NCBI GenBank assembly: GCA_023213235.1
Contig: CP096137.1
Span: forward strand, 3,164,908 to 3,228,907
Direction: 5' to 3'
Source of the DNA: Elusimicrobiota bacterium
Lineage (GTDB): Bacteria > Elusimicrobiota > Elusimicrobia > UBA1565 > UBA9628
Length of the DNA stretch: 64,000 nucleotides
Within the stretch, counting starts at the first letter, position 1; each line of letters begins with the position of its first letter. Below, in pieces: positions 27,177-36,656 of this stretch. The notes beneath the pieces were generated by a model that saw only the letters and a list, made by a program, of their open reading frames with translations, searched no databases and was not told where the DNA came from. The translations under genes were made by a program, and so were the position numbers.

Positions 27177-27934
27177 TCTGCGCGCTCCTCGTCGATCCCG
27201 ACGACAGCATCGACTTCCCCGGCAACGGCGCCGAGGTGCTCGGCCGCCCGCTGGCGGCCTACCCGCTGCTCGCCGCCAAGGGCTCCGAGCACGCGCGGCG
27301 CCTGTACGCGCAGACGAACTCCGATCCCGTGCGCCGCACGGCGGCGCAGCTCGGCGCGATCACGCTCGACCCGCCGCCTCACCGCGCCGACGGCTCCAAG
27401 CCCACGGACTCGACGCGCGTGCGCATCGGCTACCGCCAGATCGTCGAGGACCTCAAGGACGAGAAGGGCGAGCTCGAGCTGTTGGTCCTGCTCTTCGCGA
27501 ACACCGGAGCCGTCAGCACGCCCTTGATCGACGCGGGCGTCCAGGCGCTGCTCGACGACGCCTCGCTCGACTCGGCCGCGACGGTCTCGCCGTACGACCG
27601 TTGGAACCCGCGCCGCGCCTTCCGCGAGGACAAGTCCGGCCGGCTCACGCCCTACGCCGAGTGCCTCCCCGAGGCCGGCACGCCGTGGTTCCCCGACTGG
27701 GGCGCCGCCGTCCTGCGCCCGCGCGTGCTCGAGGCGCTCGACGCCGACTCGCCCGACCTCTCCTGGCTCGGCTCGAAGATCCTTCCGCTCAAGCAGGCCG
27801 GCGGCGGGCCCGTCGACTACCAGTGGCAGGTCCCGAAGATGGAGTACTGGCTCAAGAAGCAGGGCGTGCGCGACTCGCCGCGCCCCGAGCCGATGCCGAA
27901 GCTGGCGCCCGCGCCCAAGCCCGACCGGCGCTAG
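27173..27934 (+). CDS. Divergent cytidylyltransferase-like (NeuA/KdsB-type) protein
   Basis: 253 residues with a GT-A nucleotidyltransferase outline: VDPDDSIDFPGNGAEVLGRPLAAYPLLAA in place of the usual PARGGSKxxPxKN-lxG-kPLiaY. FANTGAVSTPLIDAGVQAL matches the LQPTSPLRT-IdeAl segment, followed by DSAATVSPYDRWNPRRAF. The basic CTP-binding loop is not conserved, so activity is uncertain. By position it may activate, or once activated, the acid sugar used by the adjacent glycosyltransferase. The TTG start overlaps the upstream stop; the stop shares CTAG with the ligase gene. Confidence 0.6.
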   Translation: MICALLVDPDDSIDFPGNGAEVLGRPLAAYPLLAAKGSEHARRLYAQTNSDPVRRTAAQLGAITLDPPPHRADGSKPTDSTRVRIGYRQIVEDLKDEKGELELLVLLFANTGAVSTPLIDAGVQALLDDASLDSAATVSPYDRWNPRRAFREDKSGRLTPYAECLPEAGTPWFPDWGAAVLRPRVLEALDADSPDLSWLGSKILPLKQAGGGPVDYQWQVPKMEYWLKKQGVRDSPRPEPMPKLAPAPKPDRR

Positions 27935-29550
27935 CGCGCGCGCAGCAGCTTTTCGACGCGATCGAAGGCTTCGGGCTCGAACGAGAAGATTCCCTCGTCG
28001 TAGTGAGCCGTCACCTTGTCCTTGAGCCCCGGCATGCGCGCCGTCGCCGCGCGGGCGGAGGCGAGCGCCGACAGCGCTTCGACTGGCCGCTTGAGCCGCG
28101 CCAACGCCTCGGCGCGCAGTAAGTGAGCGGCGACGAAGCCGGGCTCGTTGATCACGGCCCGGCGCGCCCGCTCCTCGGCCGCCGCCCAATCGCCCCGCGC
28201 GGCCGCGAGCCGGGCCAGACGGAAAGGGTAGATCCCGTTGAACGGCGAGAGCTCGGCCGCCCGCGCCCAGGCCGCCTCGGCCGGCCGGCCCGCCGCCTCG
28301 AGCGCATACGCGCGCTCCTCGTGCCGCTCCGCCTCGGCGGGAAACAGCGCCGCCGCGCGCTCCGGCGACCCGGCCCCCAAGGTCCGCGGCATCCAGGCGG
28401 TCAAAGCCAGGACGCAGCCGGCGAACGCCGCCCACGCGGGCCAGCGGACCGCGCGGACAGGCCGATCGTCGGCGACGGCCGCGGCGCCGAGGAACAGGAA
28501 GGCGAGCCCCGGGATCTGGAGCATGTTGTCGAGAAGCACCTGGACGAGCATCGCGGCCGCGCCCGCCGCCGCGGCCTCGCGCGCGGGCTCCGCGCTCGCG
28601 CGCCGCGCCAGCCCGGAAAGCCCCGCGAAAAGCCCGAGCAGCCACAGCCCGAGGCCCGCCCAGCCCGTCTCGGCCGCGGCCTGCAGCGGCTCGGAGTGCG
28701 CGTATTCGGTGTAGAGCCCCCAGCGCGCCGCGCCGCCCGAGGCCTCGACCGGATGCCGCCGGAAGCCGACGGAGAACGAGCCCGGCCCCTCGCCGAGCCA
28801 CGGTCTTTCAGAAGCGATCTCGGCCGCCGCGCGCCAGATCAGAGGACGCGCCTCGCCGAAGCGCCGCCCGGATTTGTCGAGGAGGACCGGTCCCACGAAG
28901 GCCGCCGCCAGCCCGCCCGCGACGAGGACGGCCGCCGCCCCTCGCGCGCCCCAGCGGCGGATCGTCCAGACGGCGCCGCCGGCCGCGATGCCGAGCAAGG
29001 CCCCGCGCGAATGCGCGATCAAGGCGAATACGAGCCCGAGAGCCGCGGCCGCGGCGCCCGCCGCGATCATCCCGCGGCCCGAGCGCGGATGCATGGCCAG
29101 CGCCGCGCCGCCGGCGGCGCAGCCCGCGAGGACGAAGGCCGTGTAGTTGTAATAAGGCGGAAGGAGGCCCGTCATCGTGGGACCGTACGTCCACGACTCG
29201 TGCCGCCCGGTCCACAGCGCGGCGCCGAGCAGGATCACCGCGCAGACGCCGAGCGCCCGGAGCCACTGCGCGCGCTCCTCGGCGCTCCACGCGGCCGCGA
29301 GCGAGGCGAAGGCCAGCGCCGCCGCCCAGCGCGAAAGCGAAGGAAGCGCCGCGAGCGGCTGGGCGCAGAGCAGGGCAGACAGCCCCGCCCACCCGAGCCA
29401 AGGGAGCCACGCGCGAGCCGGTCCGAGCGGAGTTCCCGCCCGGAGCACGAGCAGCCAGGCCGCGGCGCCGCCGAGGGCGAAGAGCCGGGGGTCGCGCAGC
29501 CCGCCGCAGAGAAGGGCGGCCGCCGCCAGCATGGGTCCGGGACGGAGCAT
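27931..29550 (-). CDS. O-antigen ligase/polymerase-like membrane protein with C-terminal TPR
   Basis: 539 residues, about ten to twelve membrane helices, with the Wzy_C/WaaL signature region SERPWLGEGPGSFSVGFRRHPVE and the periplasmic-loop motif TEYAHSEPLQAAAETGWAGL. The last 130 residues are TPR-like helices (AERHEERAYALEAAGRPAEAAWARAAELSPFNG). Such proteins polymerise or ligate lipid-linked oligosaccharides at the periplasmic face. It is transcribed opposite to the surrounding glycan genes. A TAAAGT hexamer lies 7 bases before the ATG. Confidence 0.85.
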   Translation of the reverse strand: MLRPGPMLAAAALLCGGLRDPRLFALGGAAAWLLVLRAGTPLGPARAWLPWLGWAGLSALLCAQPLAALPSLSRWAAALAFASLAAAWSAEERAQWLRALGVCAVILLGAALWTGRHESWTYGPTMTGLLPPYYNYTAFVLAGCAAGGAALAMHPRSGRGMIAAGAAAAALGLVFALIAHSRGALLGIAAGGAVWTIRRWGARGAAAVLVAGGLAAAFVGPVLLDKSGRRFGEARPLIWRAAAEIASERPWLGEGPGSFSVGFRRHPVEASGGAARWGLYTEYAHSEPLQAAAETGWAGLGLWLLGLFAGLSGLARRASAEPAREAAAAGAAAMLVQVLLDNMLQIPGLAFLFLGAAAVADDRPVRAVRWPAWAAFAGCVLALTAWMPRTLGAGSPERAAALFPAEAERHEERAYALEAAGRPAEAAWARAAELSPFNGIYPFRLARLAAARGDWAAAEERARRAVINEPGFVAAHLLRAEALARLKRPVEALSALASARAATARMPGLKDKVTAHYDEGIFSFEPEAFDRVEKLLRAR

Positions 29551-29557
29551 CGGGCCG

Positions 29558-29577
29558 ACTTTAACACTTTGTATGAT
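29558..29577. promoter_or_regulatory. Divergent -10-like elements: TAAAGT (-) and TATGAT (+)
   Basis: Minus strand TAAAGT (29558-29563) ends 7 bases before the ligase ATG at 29550. Plus strand TATGAT (29572-29577) ends 8 bases before the TTG at 29586. Both divergent genes would have leaderless messages from a 35-base spacer. Confidence 0.45.
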
Positions 29578-29585
29578 GGTCGTTC

Positions 29586-32431
29586 TTGAAAGAGCTCGAG
29601 CCCGTCGTCGTCCTGAGCAGCATCGATTGGGACACGGCCTGGCAGCGCCATCAGATATTCGCCGCCGCCTTCGCCGCCGAGGGGCGCGACGTCTACTTCG
29701 TCGAGAACACCGGCTTTCGCAATCCCGCGTGGAAGGACCTCCCGCGCCTGTGGCGCCGGGCCCGCAACCTGGTTTCTCCCGCCGCGGCGGCCGGCAGCAA
29801 CCGCGTGCCGGCGCGCGTTCGCGTGCTGTCGCCGCGCGTACTGCCCCCGACGTGGGGCCTGTTCCGCTTTCTCAACGCGCGCTTCTTCCTGCCCGCCCTG
29901 CGCCGCGAGCTCGCCGCCGCGGGGCTTCGGCCGGGAGCGGCCTGCGTCGTCTACGTCCCCACCGCGACGACGGTCGAGCTCGTGCGCACGCTCAAGCCGG
30001 GCGTCGTGCTCTACGACTGCGCCTCGAACTTCCGCGGGCATCCTTCGGCGCCTGCGGACTTCGCGCGCCTCGAGCGGGAGCTGCTGTCGCTGGCCGACCA
30101 GGTCGTCTGCGACTCCGACTTCCTCTTCGAGCAGAAAAGGCCGAGCACCCCCGCGTCGAGAAGATCCACCAGGGAGTGCCCGAGGAGTTCTTCGGCCTGC
30201 CGGAGCCGCGCGGGACGTGGGACGACTTCGTCTACTACGGGACGTGGAGTCCCGACCTCGACGAGCGCTTCGTCGACGCGCTCGTCGGCGCGGGCTTCAA
30301 GGCGGCCGTGCGCGGCTTCACCAAGCCGGGCGCCCCCGAGCTCGCGCCGGCCGTCGCGCGGCACGCGGCCGTCGCCCGCGAGGAGCTCGCCGCGAGCCTC
30401 GCGCCCTACGAGGGCATCCTGCTGCCCTACCGCATCAACCCCTTCCTTCTCGGAGTGATCCCCGCGAAGATCTACGAATGCCTCGCCACCGGCCGGCCCG
30501 TCATCGCGTCTCCGCTGCCGTCCCTGAAGGCTCTCGAGGGGCTGATCTACGTGGGCGAGACCCCGGAGGATTGGGTGCGCATCGCGCGCGGCCTGCCGCG
30601 CACCGAAACGCCCGAACTGCGGCGAGCGCGCATCGCGCACGCTCGCCGGCACTCCGCCGCGGCCGAGTTCGGCCGGTTCGCGGAGGCTCTGTCGGCCTGC
30701 AAGAGGCGGCGCGCTGTGGCCCCGAAGCCCGGACGCGACGCGGTCATCCTGTCGGCGTCTCCTTGGGCGCGCGCGCCCGCCGCGCGGCGCGCCGAGGCCG
30801 AGGCGTGGGCCGCCACCGGCAGGCGGGTGTTCTTCGTCGAGCTCGCGGCCGAGCGAGGCCTTCTCGGCCGCGCCCGGCGCGCGCTGTTCGGCTCGCCCGC
30901 GCGCGAGGCGGCCGACATCCCGCCCGGAGTCGAGGTCGTGCCGTCGTTGTTCCTGCCCGCGACGCGCCGCCTCTGGCGCGAGGCCAACGCGACTTTGCTC
31001 GCGCCGCGCCTGGCCGATCTGCTGCACGACCGGGGACTCGAGGACGGCTGCGCCGCGATCCTGGCCGGCCACTCGCCGCACGCCGCGGCGTTCCTCGAGC
31101 ACCTGCGCCCGGCGCTGACGCTCGACGCCGAGGGCTCCTCCGACCCCGGCGCCCTGCTCGCGCGCGCCGCCTCCGCGCGCCGCGCGCCCTCGCCCGGCCC
31201 GTCGGACGCGAAGGTACCCGCGTTCTTGCGGGGGCTCGGCTGGATCGGCCTGCTCTACGGCCTCGCGAAGGCCTCGACATTGCTGACGCAGATCGCCGCC
31301 GGACGGTGGCTCGGCCCCGAGGAGTACGGAAGGGCCAACCTCGTGCTCGCCGCCTCCGCGTACCTGCAGATCGCGCCGATGCTCGGCTTTCCGACGGCCA
31401 TGGGCAAGCTCCTCGCCGGAGAGACCGACGAGCGCCGCCGCGCGCGCTTCGTCTCGACCGCGCTCATCGCCTTCGCGGCGTGGACGACGCTGTGCCTGCC
31501 CATGATGGGCGTCGCGCATCGCGCGCTGAGCCTGGCGCTGAACGTGCCGGACGTCCTGTTCATGCCCTCGCTCGTGCTGGCGACGGCCAACGCGGTCTAC
31601 GTCGTCGTCGCGAGCCCACTGTTGGGGCTGCACCGCTTCGCGCACCGCGGCCTCGTCGAGGCGGCGTACGGCCTCTCCGTGCCGCTGACCTTGCTCGTCG
31701 CCGGAGCGCTCCTCGGCGCCGACCACCGGGCGCTCGTCGCCGCGCTGAGCACCGGCTTCATCCTCGGCGCCGCGTACGCGCTCTGGTGCCAGCGGCGCTA
31801 CCTCGTGGCCGCTTTCGAGCCGCGCATCGTGCACGAGGTCTGGCGCTATGCGGCGGTCGCCGCGCTGAACCTGCTCGCGCTGGCATGCGTGCTCGCGCCG
31901 GCGCGCTTCGCGCTGCACCACAGCCGCAGCGCCGAGGAAGTGGGGCTTTTCAGCGCCTACTTCACCGCGACCGTCCAGGTCGCGCTCGCCTTCCTCTACA
32001 TGCTTCAGTCGGTCATCGTCCCGATGGCGAGCGACGAGCGCGGCCAGCGCGAGACGTGGGAGCTCGTGCGCCGCTGGGCGGCGCCCGCGCTCGCCGGATC
32101 CTGGATCCTCTTCCTCGCCGGCCTGGCGGCCGCGCTCGCCGTCTTCGGCCGTCGCTACCCGATGCGCTGGGACTGGATGCTCGCGTTCACCGGGACGGCC
32201 GTGCTGGTCCTCGTGCACGGCACGCTGTCCGCGCTCTACTCGGCGCGCGATTTCTCGGGCCTGCGCATCTCGGTGGCCGGAGGCCTTCTCACCGGCATCG
32301 TCAACGCCTCCTTCGCCGCGTGGCTGATACCGGAACGCGGCGTCGGCGGCGCCGCGCTCGCCCTGGCCGCGGCGTTCACGACCGGCACCGCGTTCTTCCT
32401 CGTCGCCCGCCTCGCGGAGAGGCGCCGATGA
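29586..32431 (+). CDS. Glycosyltransferase - degenerate glycosyltransferase - Wzx-type flippase fusion (one apparent frameshift)
   Basis: About 948 residues from a TTG start. Residues 1-375 form a GT-B glycosyltransferase of the TuaH-like type (VVVLSSIDWDTAWQRHQIF ... VYFVENTGFRNP ... ATGRPVIASPLPSL). Residues 376-540 repeat the start of the same fold in degenerate form (AVILSASPWARAPAARRAEA ... RRVFFVELA). From about 542 a polysaccharide flippase follows (GLLYGLAKASTLLTQIAAGRWLGPEEYGRANLVLA, about 12-14 helices). The frame is lost once, in an A4 run at 30135-30138. Downstream of that it is open with no stop and no good internal start, so the fusion appears real. It would link addition of a sugar to export of the lipid-linked unit. 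Confidence 0.8.
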
Positions 32432-33624
32432 CCGCGCGCCGCGCTCTGTCGCTGTCGCTCTCCGCGCTGGCGTTCGCTCTGCCGCTGTCGATCGCGGGGG
32501 CCAACGCCGCGCTCGCCGCCGCCACCGCCTGCCTGCTGGCCGCGCTCGCGGGCCCGGACCGCGCGGCGGCTTCGAAGGCGCTGGCGGCCGCGGCCCGGAC
32601 GCCGGCCTTCCTCGCGCTGGCCGCGTGCGCGGCGTGGGCGCTGGTTTCCTGCGCCGCCGGGCTCGACCCCGCGCAGAGCCTGAAGCTGTGGCCGCGGGAC
32701 CTGCACAAGCTGTGGGCGTTCCTCGCGATCGCATCCGCCCTGGCGCTCGTCGAGGAGCCCGTGCTCGGCGCGCCGCTCGGCGTGGGCCTCGGCCTCCACG
32801 CGGCCGTCGGCGTCTGGCAGTGGGTCCGCGCGTGGGCGACCGGCGGAGAGCTGCGCGCGCACGGCTTCCTGCATCCCGTCTCCTACGGAGAGGTCCTCGC
32901 GCTCGGGCTCATCGGCGCCGCCGCCTGGCTCTCCCGCGCTCCGGCGTCGGCTTCGGCGCGCCGCCGCCGGGCCGCGGCCGGCCTGCTCGCCCTCGTCGCC
33001 GCCGCGCTCGTCGCCGCGCAGACGCGGGCCGCCATCCTCGCGCTGCTTCCGGCGTTCGCCGCGGCCTGCGTCCTCGAGCCGCGGTGGCGGCGCCACGCGC
33101 TGGCCGCCCTGCTGCTCATCGGCGGAGCCTTCGCGGTGTGGGAGGCATCCCTGCCCCGCGGCGGCCGCACGTTGAGGACCCTTTTCTCCCGGGACGCCGA
33201 GACGAGCTCGCACCGCTCGCGCTTCGTGCTGTGGGGAGTCGCGCTCGACGCCGCGCGCGAGCGCCCGCTGACCGGCGTGGGCCCCGGCGGCTACAAGGAC
33301 GCCTTCCGCCGTCACCACCCCGGGAAGCTCGACGGCCAGGACACGTGGGGAAGCGCGCACAACCTGTACCTCCATCAGCTGGCCGAGCGCGGCGTCCCCG
33401 GCCTGCTGCTGCTGCTGGCCTGCCTCGGCGCCTTCGCCCTCGGGGCGCTGCGCGCCGCGCGCGAGCGCCGCGACGCCTGGGGCCTGTGGGCCGTCGCGGC
33501 GACGGCCGCCTTCCTCGTGATGAACCTGACCGAGGTCGCCTGGCAGACCGAGCAGGTAGCGACCTTCTTCATTCTCGTCTGGCTCGTCGGGGCGGGCGAC
33601 CGCTCCGCGCCGGAAATCCTATAA
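32428..33624 (+). CDS. O-antigen ligase/polymerase family membrane protein
   Basis: 398 residues with about ten membrane helices. The Wzy_C-type region contains SRFVLWGVALDAARERPLTGVGPGGYKDAFRRHHPG and TWGSAHNLYLHQLAERGVPGLLLLL; the GxGPGxY and AHNxYLxxLAExG motifs are typical of WaaL/Wzy. It acts at the periplasmic face of the inner membrane. The ATG overlaps the flippase stop (ATGA), as expected for coupled Wzx/Wzy genes. Confidence 0.88.
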   Translation: MTARRALSLSLSALAFALPLSIAGANAALAAATACLLAALAGPDRAAASKALAAAARTPAFLALAACAAWALVSCAAGLDPAQSLKLWPRDLHKLWAFLAIASALALVEEPVLGAPLGVGLGLHAAVGVWQWVRAWATGGELRAHGFLHPVSYGEVLALGLIGAAAWLSRAPASASARRRRAAAGLLALVAAALVAAQTRAAILALLPAFAAACVLEPRWRRHALAALLLIGGAFAVWEASLPRGGRTLRTLFSRDAETSSHRSRFVLWGVALDAARERPLTGVGPGGYKDAFRRHHPGKLDGQDTWGSAHNLYLHQLAERGVPGLLLLLACLGAFALGALRAARERRDAWGLWAVAATAAFLVMNLTEVAWQTEQVATFFILVWLVGAGDRSAPEIL

Positions 33625-33625
33625 T
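33620..33625 (+). promoter_or_regulatory. Consensus -10 TATAAT, 7 bases before the GT2 gene
   Basis: TATAAT-CACCGCG-GTG, overlapping the last codon and stop of the ligase gene. It supports the GTG at 33633 and suggests an internal promoter for the downstream glycan genes. Confidence 0.55.
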
Positions 33626-33632
33626 CACCGCG

Positions 33633-34322
33633 GTGGCCAAAACCCTTTCGATCCTGATCCCGGTCTACAACGAGAAGGCCACGGTCCTCGAGCTCGTGCG
33701 CCGCGTCGAGGCCGTCTCCTTGCCCGTGGCCAAGGAAATCGTGATCGTCGACGACGGCTCGACCGACGGCACCCGGGACCTGCTCGCCGGGCTCGGCGAG
33801 CGCGCGAAGGTCGTGCTCCACGAGCGCAATCGCGGCAAGGGCGCGGCGCTGCGCACGGCGCTGGCGAGCGCGACGGGCGATCTCGTGATCGTGCAGGACG
33901 CCGATCTCGAGTACGATCCGGCCGACTACCCGATGATGCTCGGACCGCTGCTCGACGGCCGCGCCGAGGCCGTTTACGGCTCGAGATTTCTCGGCGGGCC
34001 GCACCGCGTTCTCCTGTTCTGGCACTACTTCGGCAACCTGCTCTTCACTTTGCTCACGAACGTGCTCTACGACATCAACCTGACCGACATGGGCACGTGC
34101 TACAAGGCCTTCGTGGCCTCGCACCTCAAAGAGATTCCCCTGCGCAGCGAACGCTTCGGCATCGAGGCGGAGATCACGGCCAAGATCTGCAAGCGGCGTC
34201 TGCGTCTCTACGAGGTGCCGATCTCGTACTCCGGCCGGACCTACGCGGAGGGCAAGAAGATCACATGGAAGGACGGCTTCTCCTATCTCTGGTGCCTCCT
34301 GCGCTACCGTGTCTCCGACTGA
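33633..34322 (+). CDS. Glycosyltransferase family 2 (dolichyl-phosphate mannose synthase-like)
   Basis: 229 residues. A GT-A domain starts SILIPVYNEKATVLELVRRV with IVIVDDGSTDGTRDLL and a DXD-type site in VQDADLEYDPADYP. Later VYGSRFLGG and the DPM1-like DMGTCYKAF and EVPISYSGRTYAEGKKITWKDG are present. It likely makes a polyprenyl-phosphate-linked sugar for the membrane glycosyltransferases that follow. The next gene's GTG start lies 14 bases inside its end. Confidence 0.92.
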   Translation: MAKTLSILIPVYNEKATVLELVRRVEAVSLPVAKEIVIVDDGSTDGTRDLLAGLGERAKVVLHERNRGKGAALRTALASATGDLVIVQDADLEYDPADYPMMLGPLLDGRAEAVYGSRFLGGPHRVLLFWHYFGNLLFTLLTNVLYDINLTDMGTCYKAFVASHLKEIPLRSERFGIEAEITAKICKRRLRLYEVPISYSGRTYAEGKKITWKDGFSYLWCLLRYRVSD

Positions 34323-35565
34323 GGGCCGCCGTTGGCTGCTGGTGGGAGCGGCGGCGCTCGGCCTGCGCGTCGGCGCGGCGGTCCTGACGGAGTTCAGTCC
34401 GATCTTCCCGTCCCACTACTACCACGACGCCGTCCTCGCCGAGAGCCTCGGAGCCGAGATGGCCGGCAGCTGGCGCGAGGGCCGCATCCACGCGAGCCGC
34501 TACGCGCCGCCGCACCGCATCCACGCGGCGTTCATCGCCGCGGTCTACATCCCCTTCGGCCGGAGGCCGCTGGCGGCGAAGATCGTCAACGCACTCATCG
34601 GCTCCGCGAGCGTCCTGCTCATCGGTTTCGCGGCGGCGGCGGCGACGACGCCCGCGGCGGGCCTGGCCGCCGCCGCCGCGGTCGCGGTATGGCCCTCCCA
34701 CGTCTTCTACACCTCCCAGAACTTCAAGGAGTCTCCCAGCCTCGCTCTTCTCTTCGGGGCGCTCGCGCTGGCCGCGTCCATGCTGAGCCGCGAGGATGAC
34801 GGGCGGACGGGGGCGGCCAAGGCCGCCGGGTTCGTCGCGCTGTCGGTCGGCGCGGGGCTGTTCCGCTCCTATGTTCTCGTCGTGCTGTGCGCTGCCGCCT
34901 TCTTCGCCGCGGCCCTCAAGGCCCGGCGGTCGTCGTCCGCCCGCATGCTCCTCGCCGCCGTGCTCGCCGCGCCCTTCGCCTACAAGGCCTGCTCGCGGGC
35001 GGTGCTGCGGCACGCGATTCCGGCCGTGGAATACGCCAAGGACAACGCCGAAGCGAACTTTCTGAGCGTCGCGCGCGACGAAAACGGGCTGGCGCGGAAA
35101 CCGTCCTTCTCTCCTGCGGAAATAAGCGAGTTCCGGCGCGGCAGGCAGGAGAGCGACCGCCGCTACGCGCGGGAGAAGGGCGGCCGGGAGATCGCGACGC
35201 AGATTTATCCAGACGCCGTCTTCAAGAGCTGGGGCGACATCGTTCTCTTCCTCCCGAAGGCGGCGTTCGCCGTACTGTTCATGCCCTTGCCCGGGCTGTA
35301 TCCGATGGACGGCAGGATAGGCCGGATGCTGGCGGCCGCGGAGAACGTGATCCTGCTCCTGGCTTTCGTCGCCGCGCTGAGCCGAGGGCCGCGGGCCTTG
35401 GGCGCCCCGGCCGCGCTCCTGCTGGCGGCGTTCTTCGCCGCCATGACCGCGGGCTCGGCCCTTCTCGAGTTCGATCTGGGCTCGGCCTCGCGGCACAAGC
35501 TCCAGTATTTCCCGGCGATTCTCCCGTTCGCGGCCGAGGCCATCCTTCGTCGGAGGCGTTCATGA
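34309..35565 (+). CDS. Membrane glycosyltransferase-like protein (ArnT/PMT-type fold)
   Basis: 418 residues with roughly ten hydrophobic segments and a long extracytoplasmic loop (about residues 235-310). SHYYHDAVLAES near the N-terminus resembles the first-loop acidic motif of GT-C enzymes, which use polyprenyl-phosphate sugars as donors. The neighbouring GT2 gene is a typical donor-making partner. No specific family is certain. It overlaps both neighbours (GTG start 14 bases inside GT2, ATGA with the next gene). Confidence 0.65.
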   Translation: MSPTEGRRWLLVGAAALGLRVGAAVLTEFSPIFPSHYYHDAVLAESLGAEMAGSWREGRIHASRYAPPHRIHAAFIAAVYIPFGRRPLAAKIVNALIGSASVLLIGFAAAAATTPAAGLAAAAAVAVWPSHVFYTSQNFKESPSLALLFGALALAASMLSREDDGRTGAAKAAGFVALSVGAGLFRSYVLVVLCAAAFFAAALKARRSSSARMLLAAVLAAPFAYKACSRAVLRHAIPAVEYAKDNAEANFLSVARDENGLARKPSFSPAEISEFRRGRQESDRRYAREKGGREIATQIYPDAVFKSWGDIVLFLPKAAFAVLFMPLPGLYPMDGRIGRMLAAAENVILLLAFVAALSRGPRALGAPAALLLAAFFAAMTAGSALLEFDLGSASRHKLQYFPAILPFAAEAILRRRRS

Positions 35566-36656
35566 TCAAGGTCGTCCAGGTCGTCGAATGCGGCGGTCCC
35601 GGCGGCACCGGAGAGCAGGTCGCCGCGATCTGCAACGGCCTCGATCCCGCGCGCTTCCACGTCTCGCTCGCGTACGCGGCGCGCGGCGGATCCGCCGAAG
35701 AATACCGAGCCAAATGCGCGGGCGCCCGAGAGGCGCACCACGTTCCCGAGATGACGCGCGAGATATCCCCCGGACGAGACGCCGCCGCGTTCCGCCGCCT
35801 GCGCCAGCTGTTCGCCGAGCGCCGTCCCGACGTCGTCCACGCCCACTCCTCGAAGGCCGGAGTCCTGGCGCGAGTCGCGGCGCGAGCCGCGGGCGTGCCC
35901 GCGGTGTTCTACACGCCTCACGGCTACGGCTTTCTGCAGCAGGACCGCCCGGCCGCGTCGCGGCTGCTCTACCGCGCGCTCGAGGCCGCGGCCTCGCGAA
36001 TCGGCACAGTCGTCGCCTGCTCGCCCGCGGAGGCCGAGCAGGCGCGCGCCCTCGGCGCGCCGCGCGTCGAGACGGTGTGCGACGCGTACCTCGGCGGCTT
36101 CGCCGAGCCGCTGCCTCACGATGGCGTCGTCGTCGGCTCCTGCGGGCGCATGGCCTACGCGCGCAACCCCGACGCGTGGCTCCTCCTCGCCCAACGCCTG
36201 ACGGATTCCCGCAACGGCCTGCGCTGCGTCTGGATCGGCGGCGGCGAGGAAGAGAGGCGCGCGCGCGTCCTGCTCGAGAACATGAATCTGGCGGGCCGCG
36301 CGGAGATCACGGGCTGGCTCGGCGCCGCGGAGGCGCGCGAGCGCCTGCGGGCGCTCGACTTGTTCGTGCATTACTCGCGCTGGGACGCGATGCCCAACGC
36401 CGTGCTCGAGGCGATGGCGGCGGGCCTGCCCGTCGTGGCTTCCGACAATCCGGGCAACCGCTCGGCCGTCGTCGACGGCGAGACCGGCTTCCTCGCGCGC
36501 ACCGAGGTGGAGCTGCTCGAGCGCTGCCAGCAGCTCATCGACGACGCTCCGCTTCGCCTGCGGCTCGGCGCCGCGGGCCGGGAGCGCGTCCGGCGCGAGT
36601 TCTCTCTCGAGCGCATGCTCGGGAGCCTGTCCGCGCTCTACGCCGGAGCGTCTTGA
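35562..36656 (+). CDS. Glycosyltransferase family 4
   Basis: 364 residues, GT-B fold. The N-terminal half has VVECGGPGGTGEQVAAICNGL and DVVHAHSSKAGVLARVAARAAGVPAVFYTPHGYGFLQ. The C-terminal half has VVGSCGRMAYARNPDAWLLLAQ, AEITGWLGAAEARERLRALDLFVHYSRWDAMPNAVLEAMAAGLPVVASDNPG and the usual E-x7-E donor-binding pattern. It transfers a sugar in the surface polysaccharide pathway on the cytoplasmic side. The stop overlaps the next start (TGATG). Confidence 0.92.
   Translation: MIKVVQVVECGGPGGTGEQVAAICNGLDPARFHVSLAYAARGGSAEEYRAKCAGAREAHHVPEMTREISPGRDAAAFRRLRQLFAERRPDVVHAHSSKAGVLARVAARAAGVPAVFYTPHGYGFLQQDRPAASRLLYRALEAAASRIGTVVACSPAEAEQARALGAPRVETVCDAYLGGFAEPLPHDGVVVGSCGRMAYARNPDAWLLLAQRLTDSRNGLRCVWIGGGEEERRARVLLENMNLAGRAEITGWLGAAEARERLRALDLFVHYSRWDAMPNAVLEAMAAGLPVVASDNPGNRSAVVDGETGFLARTEVELLERCQQLIDDAPLRLRLGAAGRERVRREFSLERMLGSLSALYAGAS

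Noticed and set aside
27173..27934. Confident call of NeuA (CMP-sialic acid synthetase)
   Set aside because: The basic nucleotide-binding loop is not conserved and no NeuB or NeuC is in the window.
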